Both the position numbers and the translations under genes were made by a program. A stretch of DNA of 64,000 bases from Chitinophaga dinghuensis (lineage in GTDB: Bacteria > Bacteroidota > Bacteroidia > Chitinophagales > Chitinophagaceae). Position 1 is the stretch's first letter, and each line of letters starts with the position of its first letter. This document shows, one piece after another, positions 1 to 9,763 of this stretch. The notes below the pieces were generated by a model. That model did not search any database and was not told the DNA's origin. It saw only the letters and a list, made by a program, of their open reading frames with translations. The DNA is taken from positions 1 through 64,000 of the forward strand of contig NZ_QLMA01000005.1 in NCBI RefSeq assembly GCF_003259435.1, given 5' to 3'.

Positions 1-3000
1 GCGAACTTTGGTACCTCTTCTATCAATGATCCTAAAGCTCAGGTAACTGTAGCGGTAGGTGACAGCGTGGTACTCAGATGGACAATCGTAAATGGCGTGT
101 GTGCGGATTCCTATGACGATGTTATCCTGGTGAATTACAAAACAGCTCCTACAGCAATCGCTGGAGGCCTTCAGGAAAAATGTAACAGCACAGATGACTT
201 CATCATGGCTGCCAATGATCCTGGTCCTGACCCTGCATTGGGTACCTGGACTATAGTATCTGGTAACGCTACCATCCACAACAATCATCTGTACAATACT
301 GCAGTAACCGTATTACCTGGTAACAACGCAGTACTGCAATGGACTATCACTAATGGTAACTGTACTGCTACCAGCAGTCAGGTAACCCTGATCAACTACG
401 CAATGGCTGATAAAGCAAATGCTGGTCCGGATCAGGCAGCATGTAACCAAACAAATGACTTCACCCTCGATGCCGCTCAGCCTAGTGTAAGCACAGCTTC
501 CGGTATCTGGACAGTTATAAAAGGTAACGCTACCATCAGAGATAAAAACAAATATAACTCCGGCGTTTATGTGGCGCCTGGCGATACTGCTACCCTGCGC
601 TGGACCATCAGCAATGGTAACTGTACATCAACTGATGATGAAATTATCATCATTAACTACAAGAAACCAGTTGATGCGAAAGCCGGTCCTAACCAGGAAC
701 ATTGTAACGACGCGACCTTCCAGATGAACGCAAGCGATCCTGGAGTTGCAGGTGCAATCGGAACCTGGATTGTAACTGGTGGCGACAAAACAAAAGTTAC
801 TATCAGTAACGAAAATGATAAGAATGCAACCATCACTGTACAGGCAGGTGAAACTGTACAACTGACATGGGTGGTGAGCAACGGTGTCTGCGAAGCAACC
901 AGCTCCAGCCTGACACTCATCAACCGTAAACCAATCCTGGGTAACACCATCTCCGCAGATCAAACGCTCTGTAAAACAGAAACGGCGGCTGCACTGACCG
1001 GCGCTTCCCTCTCCGGTGGAAATGGCAGCTACTCATACCAGTGGCAGTCCAGCACAACAGGTGCTACCGGACCGTTCACCAACATCAACGGCGCTACCAA
1101 TGATAGCTACCAACCTGGCGTTCTTGCTCAGAATACCTGGTACAGAAGACTGGTAACTTCAGGCGCTTGTATCGATGATATCAGCAACGTTGTAAGTATC
1201 GTGGTAATGACGCAACCTCCGTTCGTTGTAACTACACCGCCATCCTTCACAACTGAATGCGTACTCAATAAAGATTACACCCAGATGTTCGGAACACCAC
1301 AGTTCAGCCACGCTCCTTATACCAACGAGCAACTGACTGTTACTTCCTCCGATGTTACTAACGTGATCGATGCCTGCACCAAAACAATTACCCGTACCTG
1401 GGTGGCTGTTGACAGATGCGGTACCAGCGTGAAAACATCGCAGACTATCACCATCGTTGATACCAAAGCGCCAGTGTTCACCACTCCAGCGCCAGCGAAT
1501 ATCACCGTTGATTGTGATAAGGTGCCTGCTCTGGTGAATCTGTTGGCGAAAGACGATTGCGGTGGCGACATCACCATCGTTCCTGTAGAAACCAGGAAAA
1601 ACATCCCTGGCAACTGCGCCAACAATTATCAACTGATCCGTACATGGACTGCGAAGGATGCTTGTAACACAGGCGCTACCCTGACCCAGATCATTACCGT
1701 ACAGGATACCACTGCTCCGGTATTTACAATGCCTACTCCGGCTAATATCACAGTTGATTGTGATAAGATCCCTGCAGGTCCGGCACTTACTGCTGCCGAT
1801 AACTGCACTGCCGGTGTAATCAATGTACAACCAAAAGATTCTGTGGTACATAAAGCTGGCGATTGCGACAGCAAATACACGATCTTCCGTAAATGGACTG
1901 CACTGGATCAATGTGGCAATGGCAGAACCGTAGTACAGATCATCACTGTACAGGATACTACCAGACCAGTATTCTCCATGCCTGCGCCTAAAGACACCAT
2001 CGTGGATTGCGATAAACTGCCAGGATGGCCTGTAATCAGCGCTTCCGATAATTGCACCGGTAGCGTACAGGTAAATACAGCTTCCAGAATTGTGAAACTG
2101 CCAGGCGCTTGTTCCGGTTCCTTCATGGAAATCCGTACATGGTCAGCAACCGACAATTGTGGTAACACCGCTACCATGCAACAAATCGTAACCGTGCAGG
2201 ATACTACCAAACCGGTATTCACCATCCTGCCTCCTGCTGATATTACCGTAAACTGCGATGCAATCCCTGCTCCAGCTGCGAACGTAACAGCAACCGATAA
2301 TTGCAGCAGCGGATCAGCACTGAAACTGATCAGAACCATCACTACTGAAAATATCCCTGGCGCTTGCGGTAACTCTTACCGTATCATCAGAACATGGACA
2401 GCTGTTGATGCCTGCACCAACCAGACAACGGTACGTCAGGTGATCACCGTGGTAGACACCACACGTCCGGTAATTTCTCCGGCTCCGGCAGACGTGGAAA
2501 TCTATTGTCAAGATAAAGTCCCTGCTTCTCCGCAGCTGATTGCATCCGACAACTGTGACCCTGCGTTCCCGAAAAAAGTAACCTATACTGAAGATCCTTA
2601 TGTGAAAGATATCTGTAACGGATATACGATCGTAAGAAGATGGAGCGTAACTGACGCTTGTGGCAACAAAGCCAATGATGTGATCCAGCGCATTGTTATC
2701 AAACCTTGTGCAAAACCACAACTGGAAACGTCACTGCCAGTAAACTGTTCCAATAATCCGAAATTTGCGCTGAAGATTGTAGGTACCGTGTCTAAACCTA
2801 CCTATACCCTGGTAGCCATCAACCCTGCAAACGCAGTAAATGGCCTGCCAATCACGCAAACCAGCAATATCTTCAACCTGAACGGTGCGACAAGCGCATC
2901 CTTCATCGTCACAGACGGCACAACAGGTTGCTCTTCAGATACCGTGAAATACGATCTGAAATACCTGCAAACACCTGTGGTGAAACTGGGTAAAGACACA

Positions 3001-4305
3001 ACCATCTGCGGTGGCAACAGCCTCGTACTGGATGCAGGTGCTGCTAACTTCGCTTACAGCATCCACTGGTCTACCGGTGAAACAACCCAACGTATCAACG
3101 TAACCAAAGCTGGTACTTACTGGGTGAACGTATCCAATGGTCAATGTGCCACTACCGATACCATTAAAGTAGGCCTGATCCCGACCCCACTGGTAACTAT
3201 CCCTGATACTACCATCTGTCGCGGTCAATCAGTGAAACTGGATGCCTATGTAAATGGCGCTTCTTACCTCTGGAGTACAGGTGCAACCACCTCCTCTATC
3301 CTGGTAGGTACGCAGGAAGACTTCTGGGTGAAAGTATCCAAATCAGGTTGTATCACTATCGATACGGTGAAAGTTCGCGTGAACCCACCACCAGATATCA
3401 GCCTGAATCGCGATACGACTATCTGCCCTGATCAGTCTATCATGCTCACTGTAAACTCTAACGGCGGACGCATTCAATGGCAGACCGGCGAAACCAGCAA
3501 CTCTATCGTTGTAAACAAACCTGGTGGATACTGGGTAGCTGTAAGCAGAGATAATTGCGTGGTGAGAGACACGGTTAACGTGAGACTGAAACCTTCTATC
3601 AAGGTGAATCTGGGACCAGACAGAAATATCTGCCCTGGTACTACTATCACCCTCGACGGTACTACTGATAACGCAATCTCCTACCTCTGGAATGATGGCG
3701 ATCCGAATCCGGTGAAACAAATCAACCAGGCTGGTAGATACAAACTGGCAGTAATGGATAAATTCTGTCAGCGCGTATACATGGACAGCGTGAAAGTAAA
3801 CGTTACAGGTATACCTAAAGTAAACCTCGGCAACGACACCGTAATGTGTAAAGGTGAAACACTCACCCTCAAAGCAATAGGTACTGGTATCAGCGCGGTA
3901 CGCTGGGATAACGGTTCTTCCGCTCCTACAATGAACGTAACAGAAAGCGGTACTTACACCGTAACTGTCTTCAACGATTGTGGAAGCGCTACCGATAAAA
4001 TCCGCGTAGACTTCACAGTATGTGAACCTAAACCGCAAGTACCAAACGCCTTCTCTCCAAATGGCGACGGTCGCAACGATGTATTCAAACCAGTGGTTCG
4101 CGGACCAATGTACGAATACGAACTGCGCATCTTCAACCGCTGGGGTGAAATGATCTTCATCTCTGATGATCAACACAGAGGATGGGATGGTAAACACAAA
4201 GGCGTGCCTGTAGATGTTGGTACATACGTATGGTGGCTGACTTACAAGAAATCCGCTAACGGAACTGCAACCGTCCTCAAAGGTGAAGTAACTGTAATCA
4301 GATAA
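1..4305 (+). CDS. Giant repeat surface protein with T9SS type B (gliding-motility C-terminal) sorting domain, 5' truncated
   Basis: The reading frame is open from base 1, so the N-terminus and signal peptide lie outside the window; 1434 residues are visible. They form tandem beta-sandwich repeats: about residues 1-310 are repeats ending in VLRWTIxNGxC-like strands; 310-400 is an Ig-like unit (SYQWQSSTTG); 410-900 are HYR-like units with PAPANITVDCDK; 950-1335 are PKD-like units with LGxDTTIC and W-STG-TT. The last ~90 residues start PNAFSPNGDGRNDVFKP and contain FNRWGE and GWDG, the CHU_C/type B sorting signal that sends proteins through T9SS and leaves them on the cell surface. Adhesion or matrix function is inferred from this architecture. 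A strong terminator follows directly. Confidence 0.9.
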   Translation, partial: ANFGTSSINDPKAQVTVAVGDSVVLRWTIVNGVCADSYDDVILVNYKTAPTAIAGGLQEKCNSTDDFIMAANDPGPDPALGTWTIVSGNATIHNNHLYNTAVTVLPGNNAVLQWTITNGNCTATSSQVTLINYAMADKANAGPDQAACNQTNDFTLDAAQPSVSTASGIWTVIKGNATIRDKNKYNSGVYVAPGDTATLRWTISNGNCTSTDDEIIIINYKKPVDAKAGPNQEHCNDATFQMNASDPGVAGAIGTWIVTGGDKTKVTISNENDKNATITVQAGETVQLTWVVSNGVCEATSSSLTLINRKPILGNTISADQTLCKTETAAALTGASLSGGNGSYSYQWQSSTTGATGPFTNINGATNDSYQPGVLAQNTWYRRLVTSGACIDDISNVVSIVVMTQPPFVVTTPPSFTTECVLNKDYTQMFGTPQFSHAPYTNEQLTVTSSDVTNVIDACTKTITRTWVAVDRCGTSVKTSQTITIVDTKAPVFTTPAPANITVDCDKVPALVNLLAKDDCGGDITIVPVETRKNIPGNCANNYQLIRTWTAKDACNTGATLTQIITVQDTTAPVFTMPTPANITVDCDKIPAGPALTAADNCTAGVINVQPKDSVVHKAGDCDSKYTIFRKWTALDQCGNGRTVVQIITVQDTTRPVFSMPAPKDTIVDCDKLPGWPVISASDNCTGSVQVNTASRIVKLPGACSGSFMEIRTWSATDNCGNTATMQQIVTVQDTTKPVFTILPPADITVNCDAIPAPAANVTATDNCSSGSALKLIRTITTENIPGACGNSYRIIRTWTAVDACTNQTTVRQVITVVDTTRPVISPAPADVEIYCQDKVPASPQLIASDNCDPAFPKKVTYTEDPYVKDICNGYTIVRRWSVTDACGNKANDVIQRIVIKPCAKPQLETSLPVNCSNNPKFALKIVGTVSKPTYTLVAINPANAVNGLPITQTSNIFNLNGATSASFIVTDGTTGCSSDTVKYDLKYLQTPVVKLGKDTTICGGNSLVLDAGAANFAYSIHWSTGETTQRINVTKAGTYWVNVSNGQCATTDTIKVGLIPTPLVTIPDTTICRGQSVKLDAYVNGASYLWSTGATTSSILVGTQEDFWVKVSKSGCITIDTVKVRVNPPPDISLNRDTTICPDQSIMLTVNSNGGRIQWQTGETSNSIVVNKPGGYWVAVSRDNCVVRDTVNVRLKPSIKVNLGPDRNICPGTTITLDGTTDNAISYLWNDGDPNPVKQINQAGRYKLAVMDKFCQRVYMDSVKVNVTGIPKVNLGNDTVMCKGETLTLKAIGTGISAVRWDNGSSAPTMNVTESGTYTVTVFNDCGSATDKIRVDFTVCEPKPQVPNAFSPNGDGRNDVFKPVVRGPMYEYELRIFNRWGEMIFISDDQHRGWDGKHKGVPVDVGTYVWWLTYKKSANGTATVLKGEVTVIR

Positions 4306-4326
4306 TCCTTTTAACCTAACATTCGC

Positions 4327-4359
4327 AAAAAGCTGGTCTTGCAAAAGACCAGCTTTTTT
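4327..4359 (+). terminator. Rho-independent terminator of the adhesin gene
   Basis: The arms AAAAGCTGGTCTT and AAGACCAGCTTTT flank a short loop, and the 3' arm runs into a T tract. It lies 21 bp after the adhesin stop codon. Confidence 0.85.
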
Positions 4360-4403
4360 GCTTCTGGAAATTTTCTGTAAATTGTAGCTAGAAAGTTTGG
4401 TCT

Positions 4404-4703
4404 ATGAAAATTTACGATACCGTCACCGACGCATTGCAAGATCTCCGCGAACGCGGCTTCACCAGGGATTTTAACCTACAGTTCGACACCATTCAGGATG
4501 CCGAAAATGCCACCACCCTCAAACCAGAAGATTTCGATATCCTCGAAACTTATCGCTTTGAAGGCGATTCCAATCCCGAAGATGAAGACATCGTATACGC
4601 CGTTGCCACCAAAGATGGCCGCAAAGGCGTATTAATGCACGGCTACGGTACCTACTCCGAAGATATCTCTGAAGACCTGATCCGTAAACTCGGCTCCAGA
4701 TAA
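4404..4703 (+). CDS. Small conserved Bacteroidota protein (99 aa)
   Basis: Acidic, soluble 99-residue protein beginning MKIYDTVTDALQDLRERG and containing FNLQF, a predicted helix-strand pattern and a C-terminal RKLGSR. The family is common in Bacteroidota and, as I remember it, is often labelled 'phosphoribosylpyrophosphate synthetase'. No PRPP-binding loop or Walker-like motif is visible here, so I do not adopt that name. There is no signal peptide or membrane segment. It is monocistronic, lying between two terminators. Function unknown. Confidence 0.75.
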   Translation: MKIYDTVTDALQDLRERGFTRDFNLQFDTIQDAENATTLKPEDFDILETYRFEGDSNPEDEDIVYAVATKDGRKGVLMHGYGTYSEDISEDLIRKLGSR

Positions 4704-4725
4704 CTATTTTACCGCTTAACATATT

Positions 4726-4757
4726 AAAGTCCTACCGCTTTGCCGGAGGACTTTTTT
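4726..4757 (+). terminator. Rho-independent terminator
   Basis: AAAGTCCT and AGGACTTT pair around a GC-rich loop and are followed by a T run. It ends the 99-aa gene. Its loop overlaps the -33 element of the next gene's promoter. Confidence 0.8.
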
Positions 4758-4770
4758 TATATTACTTTCG
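4739..4770 (+). promoter_or_regulatory. Bacteroidota-type promoter of the hexosaminidase gene
   Basis: TTTG at 4739-4742, a 20-nt spacer, then TACTTTCG at 4763-4770 (one mismatch to TAnnTTTG). Transcription would start near 4777. That is downstream of the possible GTG start at 4774 and favours the ATG at 4795. The promoter sits inside the preceding terminator. Confidence 0.55.
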
Positions 4771-4794
4771 TCTGTGTATCAAAGAAAAGTGAGC

Positions 4795-7047
4795 ATGATT
4801 AAACGTTTAGCCTGCTGCCTGACGCTACTCGCAGGCACTTCCCTGCAAATCCAGGCGCAGACCAAACCCAACCTGGACCTGATTCCCAAACCATCGCAGA
4901 TCACACCAGGAACGGGTACTTTCAAATGGACCAAAGCCACTCCCATTATTGCATCGAAGGTATTCGAAGATGCAGCGCGACTATTAGCTGATTCCGGCCA
5001 AACCATCGGGATCGTGTCTCCCTATAAAGCCAACAGCACGCCAGTAACCATCCAAATCATGCACGTTACGGCAAATAGTCTCCCAGATAGCAACAGCTAT
5101 AAACTGGAAGTGAAAGAAGGTAGCATCGGGATATATGCCCGTACTACTACCGCGGCGATCAACGGTATACAAACGCTCCTGCAACTACGATTGCTGCAAC
5201 CAGATATGAGTAGTATTCCTTGCGTACAAATCCAGGACCATCCCAGATTTGGCTACCGAGGCGTCATGCTGGACGTGTCCCGCCATTTCTTCCCCATATC
5301 CTACATCAAGCGATACCTGGATTTGATGGCGCTTTATAAAATCAATACCTTTCACTGGCACCTTGTAGACGGCGCCGGCTGGCGTTTGCAAATCAAACAG
5401 TTTCCTGAGCTAACAGATCGTGCAGCCTGGAGATATGGCGAAGGCTGGAAAGAATGGGCTGCCGGCGGCAAACGCTACGCCAATGCAGGCGACCCTAACG
5501 CCTATGGCGGATACTATACCCAGGACGATGCCCGGGAAATTGTGGCATACGCGGCACAACGAGGCATTACCGTCATTCCTGAAATAGAGATGCCCGGACA
5601 CTCAGAAGAAGTCCTCGCCGTTTATCCGCAGCTTTCTTGTTCCGGCATACCTTACGTAAATTCAGAACTCTGCCTCGGTAACGATGCTACCTACTCCTTC
5701 CTGGAAAAAGTTTTGACGGAAGTAATGGCCATTTTCCCATCTACGTATATCCATATAGGTGGTGATGAAGCCAATAAGAAAGCCTGGAAGGCCTGCCCTA
5801 AATGCCAGCAACGCATTCATACCGAACACCTGAAAGATGAACACGAACTGCAGAGTTACGCTGTTCGCCGAATGGAAAAATTCCTGAAATCACACCACCG
5901 TAAACTACTCGGTTGGGATGAAATCCTTGAGGGTGGCCTCGCGCCAGAAGCGACTGTAATGTCGTGGCGAGGCGAAAGCGGCGGCATTACCGCTGCTAAA
6001 GCAGGTCATGATGTCATCATGACGCCAGGCGCCTACTGCTACTTCGACCATTACCAGGCAGATCCTGCCACACAACCGGAAGCCCAGGGCGGCTACCTCC
6101 CCGTGGAGAAAGTCTACAGTTACAACCCTGATCCCTTTCAGCCACAGGAGCCGGAATCCAAACATATTCTCGGCGTTCAGGCCAATATATGGACAGAACT
6201 CATTCCAAACAGCAGTCACCTGGAATATATGACCTATCCCCGACTCCCAGCCCTGGCGGAAGTTGCGTGGACAAATAATAACCAGAAGGATTTTTCGGAT
6301 TTTCAACGCAGACTGCAATCACATTATCTCTTACTGCAACGACTATACGTAAATTATTGTCGCCCTTCTTATACGGTTACTATTGTTCCGTCAATCAACT
6401 ACGATAAAAAGGAGACGACGATACGTCTTGAATCACAGCAGTACCAACCTGTAATACGCTATACAATGGACGGTACGGCGCCCGACCAGCATGCTACGCG
6501 CTATACCGGTCCTTTCTCATTTACTGGTTCAGCCAACATCACGGCTGCAGTATTCCGGGATACATTGCTGCAAGGCAAGCCGGCAGTACTGATGGCGGAT
6601 TATCACCTGGCCATCGGAAAACCGGTGATCTATAAACAACCATACAGCAAAAGTTATCCTGCGAAAAAAGAAGCGACATTAACAGATGGTTACCTGGGAA
6701 CTGTTTCCTATGGAGATAGCCAGTGGCAAGGATTCGACTCCCATGATATGGATGTGGTAGTAGATATGGAAGCTGTACAGTCCCTGCGTTCCGTTGCCCT
6801 GAATTTTATGCAGCTGACTGCAGTAGGTATTTATATTCCGGCTGATGTAACGGTATCGTTGTCTGATGACGGCATTACATTCGGACAGGAAATAGTTGTG
6901 AAGAATGATGTCCCGGAAAGTCAAAACCAGCTTACCTTTAAGCAATTCCGTTTTGATCTGGGTAACCGGAAATCGCGCTACATCCGGGTGAAAGCGAAGA
7001 ATGCCCAGCATGGCTTCCTCTTTGCGGATGAGATAATTGTACACTAA
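4795..7047 (+). CDS. Secreted beta-N-acetylhexosaminidase, GH20
   Basis: Removes terminal GlcNAc/GalNAc from chitin-type or glycoprotein oligosaccharides, probably in the periplasm or outside the cell. The ATG at 4795 gives a clean signal peptide (MIKRLACCLTLLAG, cleaved near IQAQT); a GTG at 4774 is also open but lies upstream of the predicted transcription start. Order of domains: GH20b-like N-terminal domain (to about 145), TIM barrel (about 150-500) with the catalytic pair D324-E325 in HIGGDEANK, a chitobiase C-terminal-like segment (MDGTAPDQHATRYTGPF), and a C-terminal discoidin/F5-8C-like beta-sandwich (about 620-750). 750 aa is usual for Bacteroidota GH20 enzymes with these accessory domains. 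It fits the chitin/glycan-degrading lifestyle of Chitinophagaceae. Confidence 0.93.
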   Translation: MIKRLACCLTLLAGTSLQIQAQTKPNLDLIPKPSQITPGTGTFKWTKATPIIASKVFEDAARLLADSGQTIGIVSPYKANSTPVTIQIMHVTANSLPDSNSYKLEVKEGSIGIYARTTTAAINGIQTLLQLRLLQPDMSSIPCVQIQDHPRFGYRGVMLDVSRHFFPISYIKRYLDLMALYKINTFHWHLVDGAGWRLQIKQFPELTDRAAWRYGEGWKEWAAGGKRYANAGDPNAYGGYYTQDDAREIVAYAAQRGITVIPEIEMPGHSEEVLAVYPQLSCSGIPYVNSELCLGNDATYSFLEKVLTEVMAIFPSTYIHIGGDEANKKAWKACPKCQQRIHTEHLKDEHELQSYAVRRMEKFLKSHHRKLLGWDEILEGGLAPEATVMSWRGESGGITAAKAGHDVIMTPGAYCYFDHYQADPATQPEAQGGYLPVEKVYSYNPDPFQPQEPESKHILGVQANIWTELIPNSSHLEYMTYPRLPALAEVAWTNNNQKDFSDFQRRLQSHYLLLQRLYVNYCRPSYTVTIVPSINYDKKETTIRLESQQYQPVIRYTMDGTAPDQHATRYTGPFSFTGSANITAAVFRDTLLQGKPAVLMADYHLAIGKPVIYKQPYSKSYPAKKEATLTDGYLGTVSYGDSQWQGFDSHDMDVVVDMEAVQSLRSVALNFMQLTAVGIYIPADVTVSLSDDGITFGQEIVVKNDVPESQNQLTFKQFRFDLGNRKSRYIRVKAKNAQHGFLFADEIIVH

Positions 7048-7062
7048 ATATTTGCAAATAAA

Positions 7063-7110
7063 GAAGGAGCAAAATCGTAAAGGATAGTCCTTTATGATTT
7101 TGCTCCTTTT
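7063..7110. terminator. Bidirectional terminator between convergent genes
   Basis: A 21-bp stem with one G-U pair (AAGGAGCAAAATCGTAAAGGA against its complement, loop TAG). Short A and T runs on both sides let it serve both the GH20 gene and the convergent S41 protease gene. Confidence 0.85.
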
Positions 7111-7131
7111 GATATTTTAGGGAGACGACAG

Positions 7132-8718
7132 CTATTTCAGTCCATTCTGGATCTTCTGGCTCAGGCGGTAATCCACCATGCCATTGAATCCTGTGTGCAG
7201 CGTGGCACTCTTGATAGGCTGAAGGAAGTTATTCAGCGATTCTATTCTCGCCAAAGTATATCCTCTTCCATTCAGGTAGCTGTTGATCAATATAAGGTTG
7301 TCATCGTAAGTAGTGTTTCCCCATGGCACATTCACTCTGTCGGCCGCCTGTGCGCCTGGATCTGTTGGTATACCTGTGTAATATCCGCCGGAATGGTTTG
7401 CATTGGTAGTGGCATAATTGATCGCATAGAGATCTGCCAGGTACTTCTGAGTATGGGTGCTATCGAACATTGAGATATTGAAATCAATGAAGCCTACCGG
7501 TTTACCATACGTAGTATCGCCTACCAGGTGTATGCCATTTGTAAAGTAAGGACGCAGGTTGTTCAGCGTCAGCTCACTGGCAGAAGCGGTGTTTCTGCTG
7601 GTAATAAAGAACACATTACTCAGGTTCATACCGCCCGCGGTACTACTGAAATTCACCTGTGATTCCAGTCCGATCGAGGAAGCTACTGCTGTTAGTTTAT
7701 CGTTATACTGATAGTAGTACATGACCTTTCCCGCCGCGCTGGCAGGCGCAATCAGGTTATCCAGGTATTCAGCCGTAGTCACCGCTCCTCCTCCATTATA
7801 ACGAAGGTCCACGATCAGGTTGGTGATACCTGCCGCTTTAAACTTGCTGAAAGAAGCATCGATGGCCGTTTTCGTATAGGTATCCTGTCCGGATGAATTG
7901 ACAACGCTGGAGTAAGTATACAATACGAAATATCCTACTGGCTTCCCATTCATGGTAAGCACAGAGTCGAATGCCACCGGATTAACGTTATAAGTACCCG
8001 TGGCCAGATTAGTAGTATAACTGCTGCCGTCATTGCGAATGAAGCCCAACGTTACAGAACTGGAGTTCAAAATGGCGTTGTAGGCCTGGTTCAGGAAAGT
8101 GGCGGTGGTATCAAATTTGGTAACCCCGTTAAAAGAAACAATCTCCCAACCTCTGGTAACGCCTTTCTGTCCTGCAGGACTGTTTTTATCCGCATATAAT
8201 ACAAACAAGCGTACTTTCTTATTCTGCGAGTCCCATACTGGCGCATATTCCATCCCGATATCTCCGGTGGTGGCCATAACGTTCCGACTTGCAGAAACCC
8301 CGTTCATTAATTTATTGGTCAGCACTCCGGTACGATCCAGAAAGCTGTAATGATCATAAGGTTGTTGTGTGGTGGGATTGATGGCATAACCAGCGATAGT
8401 TCTCAACAATACATCCGCGGTGCTATACTTGGCATCCAACGGGTTGAGGGTGGGCACGGAGTTATACCAGAAATAGGTTGGTAATCCCTTAGAAGGCGTT
8501 CGACCGCCATCTGCATAGGATACCTGCATGATATTATACATGAGGTATTTCAGGGAATCTTCATTGGACAGTGCAGTTGTACCACCGCTGGTAGTACCGC
8601 CGTTACCGCCATTGTTATTGTCGGTTGTCAGTTTATCCTTTTTGCAGGAATACATCAATGCGATGCAGCATGTTGCGACTAACACCTTTTTTGCGAGGCT
8701 GAGTAATTGCTGTTGCAT
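7132..8718 (-). CDS. S41 family peptidase lipoprotein
   Basis: 528 aa. N-terminal lipoprotein signal with lipobox LMYSC followed by a low-complexity linker rich in N, G and T, so it is predicted to be membrane anchored. An N-terminal helical domain and a PDZ-like part (GWEIVSFNGVTKFD) precede the tail-specific protease fold, with NLIVDLRYNGGG and the nucleophile segment FFITSRNTASASELTL, where the Ser of SASE is the expected catalytic residue. S41 proteases of this type process periplasmic proteins. It is 42 bp downstream of the secreted beta-sandwich gene on the same strand, so the two may be co-transcribed. Confidence 0.88.
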   Translation of the reverse strand: MQQQLLSLAKKVLVATCCIALMYSCKKDKLTTDNNNGGNGGTTSGGTTALSNEDSLKYLMYNIMQVSYADGGRTPSKGLPTYFWYNSVPTLNPLDAKYSTADVLLRTIAGYAINPTTQQPYDHYSFLDRTGVLTNKLMNGVSASRNVMATTGDIGMEYAPVWDSQNKKVRLFVLYADKNSPAGQKGVTRGWEIVSFNGVTKFDTTATFLNQAYNAILNSSSVTLGFIRNDGSSYTTNLATGTYNVNPVAFDSVLTMNGKPVGYFVLYTYSSVVNSSGQDTYTKTAIDASFSKFKAAGITNLIVDLRYNGGGAVTTAEYLDNLIAPASAAGKVMYYYQYNDKLTAVASSIGLESQVNFSSTAGGMNLSNVFFITSRNTASASELTLNNLRPYFTNGIHLVGDTTYGKPVGFIDFNISMFDSTHTQKYLADLYAINYATTNANHSGGYYTGIPTDPGAQAADRVNVPWGNTTYDDNLILINSYLNGRGYTLARIESLNNFLQPIKSATLHTGFNGMVDYRLSQKIQNGLK

Positions 8719-8760
8719 AATAACGATTATGGCTATATGAAATATCTTATTTCAAAAAGA

Positions 8761-9576
8761 TCAGCGGTGTGTGGCCATGGTTTGTCTGGTCCAGAAGTCC
8801 TTTGCATAGAAGAGATTCTCCATACCAGGGCCATTCATGCCTTTATACATACCATGTCCTTCATGTTCAGCAGGAGGCGTTTTACCTTCTTTTTGGGCAG
8901 CAGCGATAGCGGCTTGTCTGTCTTTCTGTTCTTTTTCTTTTGCTTTACGGTCGTCGCGATTCAGAGGGTTGATTTTAAACCTGTAAGCTACGGGCTTATC
9001 GTTGCTGATAGTTAAACCAAGATACTGTAGCGGAATGGCCACCTCGCAAACCAGGTTTCCCTGATCATCGAGGGAAGCAGCGGAAACAATGTTTTTGTCA
9101 TTCTTTACCGGCAGATTGCCATCTGGTACGCCAATGAGGCCTTCCACATTAATATGTTTTGCATTCTGAAGTATGCTTCTCCTCCACTCTATTGACGTAC
9201 GCTGATTTTGGGATTCCACCACTTCCGGGGCATCCTCACCGAGCAGCGGGAATGTAACAGACGACACTACCTTTTTCTTTCCTGTGGGATTAACGGAGAA
9301 GGTAACGCCTGCCCGCATGATTTTCATCTGGCTGACCGGATCAGGGACACTTATTACAACATAAAGATTGTTGGAATCGTTCGCGATTGTATAAAATAAT
9401 TTCGTGTCGTTGTTATAAAAAGATAAAGGCTTAGGCCATTCGGTGGCTTTCCCGTCGATCTGGATATTTACAGGCGCCCATTTATTAGGATCAGCGTCCT
9501 GTCCTTGTACCGAAGATGCCATAAACAAACCGGCTAACAGTGCAGTGCCGGGTAAAAGTAACTTACCAATTTTCAT
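8761..9576 (-). CDS. Secreted protein with CBM9/DOMON-like beta-sandwich
   Basis: 271 aa with a signal peptide (MKIGKLLLPGTALLAGLFMA, cleavage near VQGQD). The segment VNIQIDGKATEWPKPLSFYN, then FYTIANDSNNLYVVISVPDP, resembles the sugar-binding CBM9-like/DOMON fold used by many Bacteroidota secreted proteins. The C-terminus is charged (RDDRKAKEKEQKDRQAA) and then Gly/Met/His-rich (EHEGHGMYKGMNGPGM), which might bind metal. No catalytic motif is recognised. It lies directly upstream of the S41 protease gene on the same strand. Confidence 0.7.
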   Translation of the reverse strand: MKIGKLLLPGTALLAGLFMASSVQGQDADPNKWAPVNIQIDGKATEWPKPLSFYNNDTKLFYTIANDSNNLYVVISVPDPVSQMKIMRAGVTFSVNPTGKKKVVSSVTFPLLGEDAPEVVESQNQRTSIEWRRSILQNAKHINVEGLIGVPDGNLPVKNDKNIVSAASLDDQGNLVCEVAIPLQYLGLTISNDKPVAYRFKINPLNRDDRKAKEKEQKDRQAAIAAAQKEGKTPPAEHEGHGMYKGMNGPGMENLFYAKDFWTRQTMATHR

Positions 9577-9710
9577 GCAGAAGAGACATTAATTTCGCCA
9601 AGATAGCTATTTAAAACAAGGTACGTAAAAACATTTTTCAATCCCGCCTTCACTCGATGAACAGGCGGAATGAAGGGGTGAATCCTCCTTCCAGGGCAAC
9701 AGACGAGCTA

Positions 9711-9744
9711 TAAAAAGAAAGGCCGCCCACAAGGCAGCCTTCCA
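9711..9744 (-). terminator. Rho-independent terminator of serA
   Basis: On the minus strand AAGGCTGCC pairs with GGCGGCCTT and is followed by TTCTTTTTATAG. It lies about 20 bp after the serA stop codon. Confidence 0.8.
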
Positions 9745-9763
9745 ACTATTTGATCCAGAGCTA

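Noticed and set aside
1159-1911. Long minus-strand frames inside the adhesin gene
   Set aside because: Shadows created by the regular codon pattern of the repeat protein; no signals or protein-like composition.
4404-4703. Phosphoribosylpyrophosphate synthetase
   Set aside because: At 99 residues and without a PRPP loop it cannot be this enzyme, although relatives carry that label.
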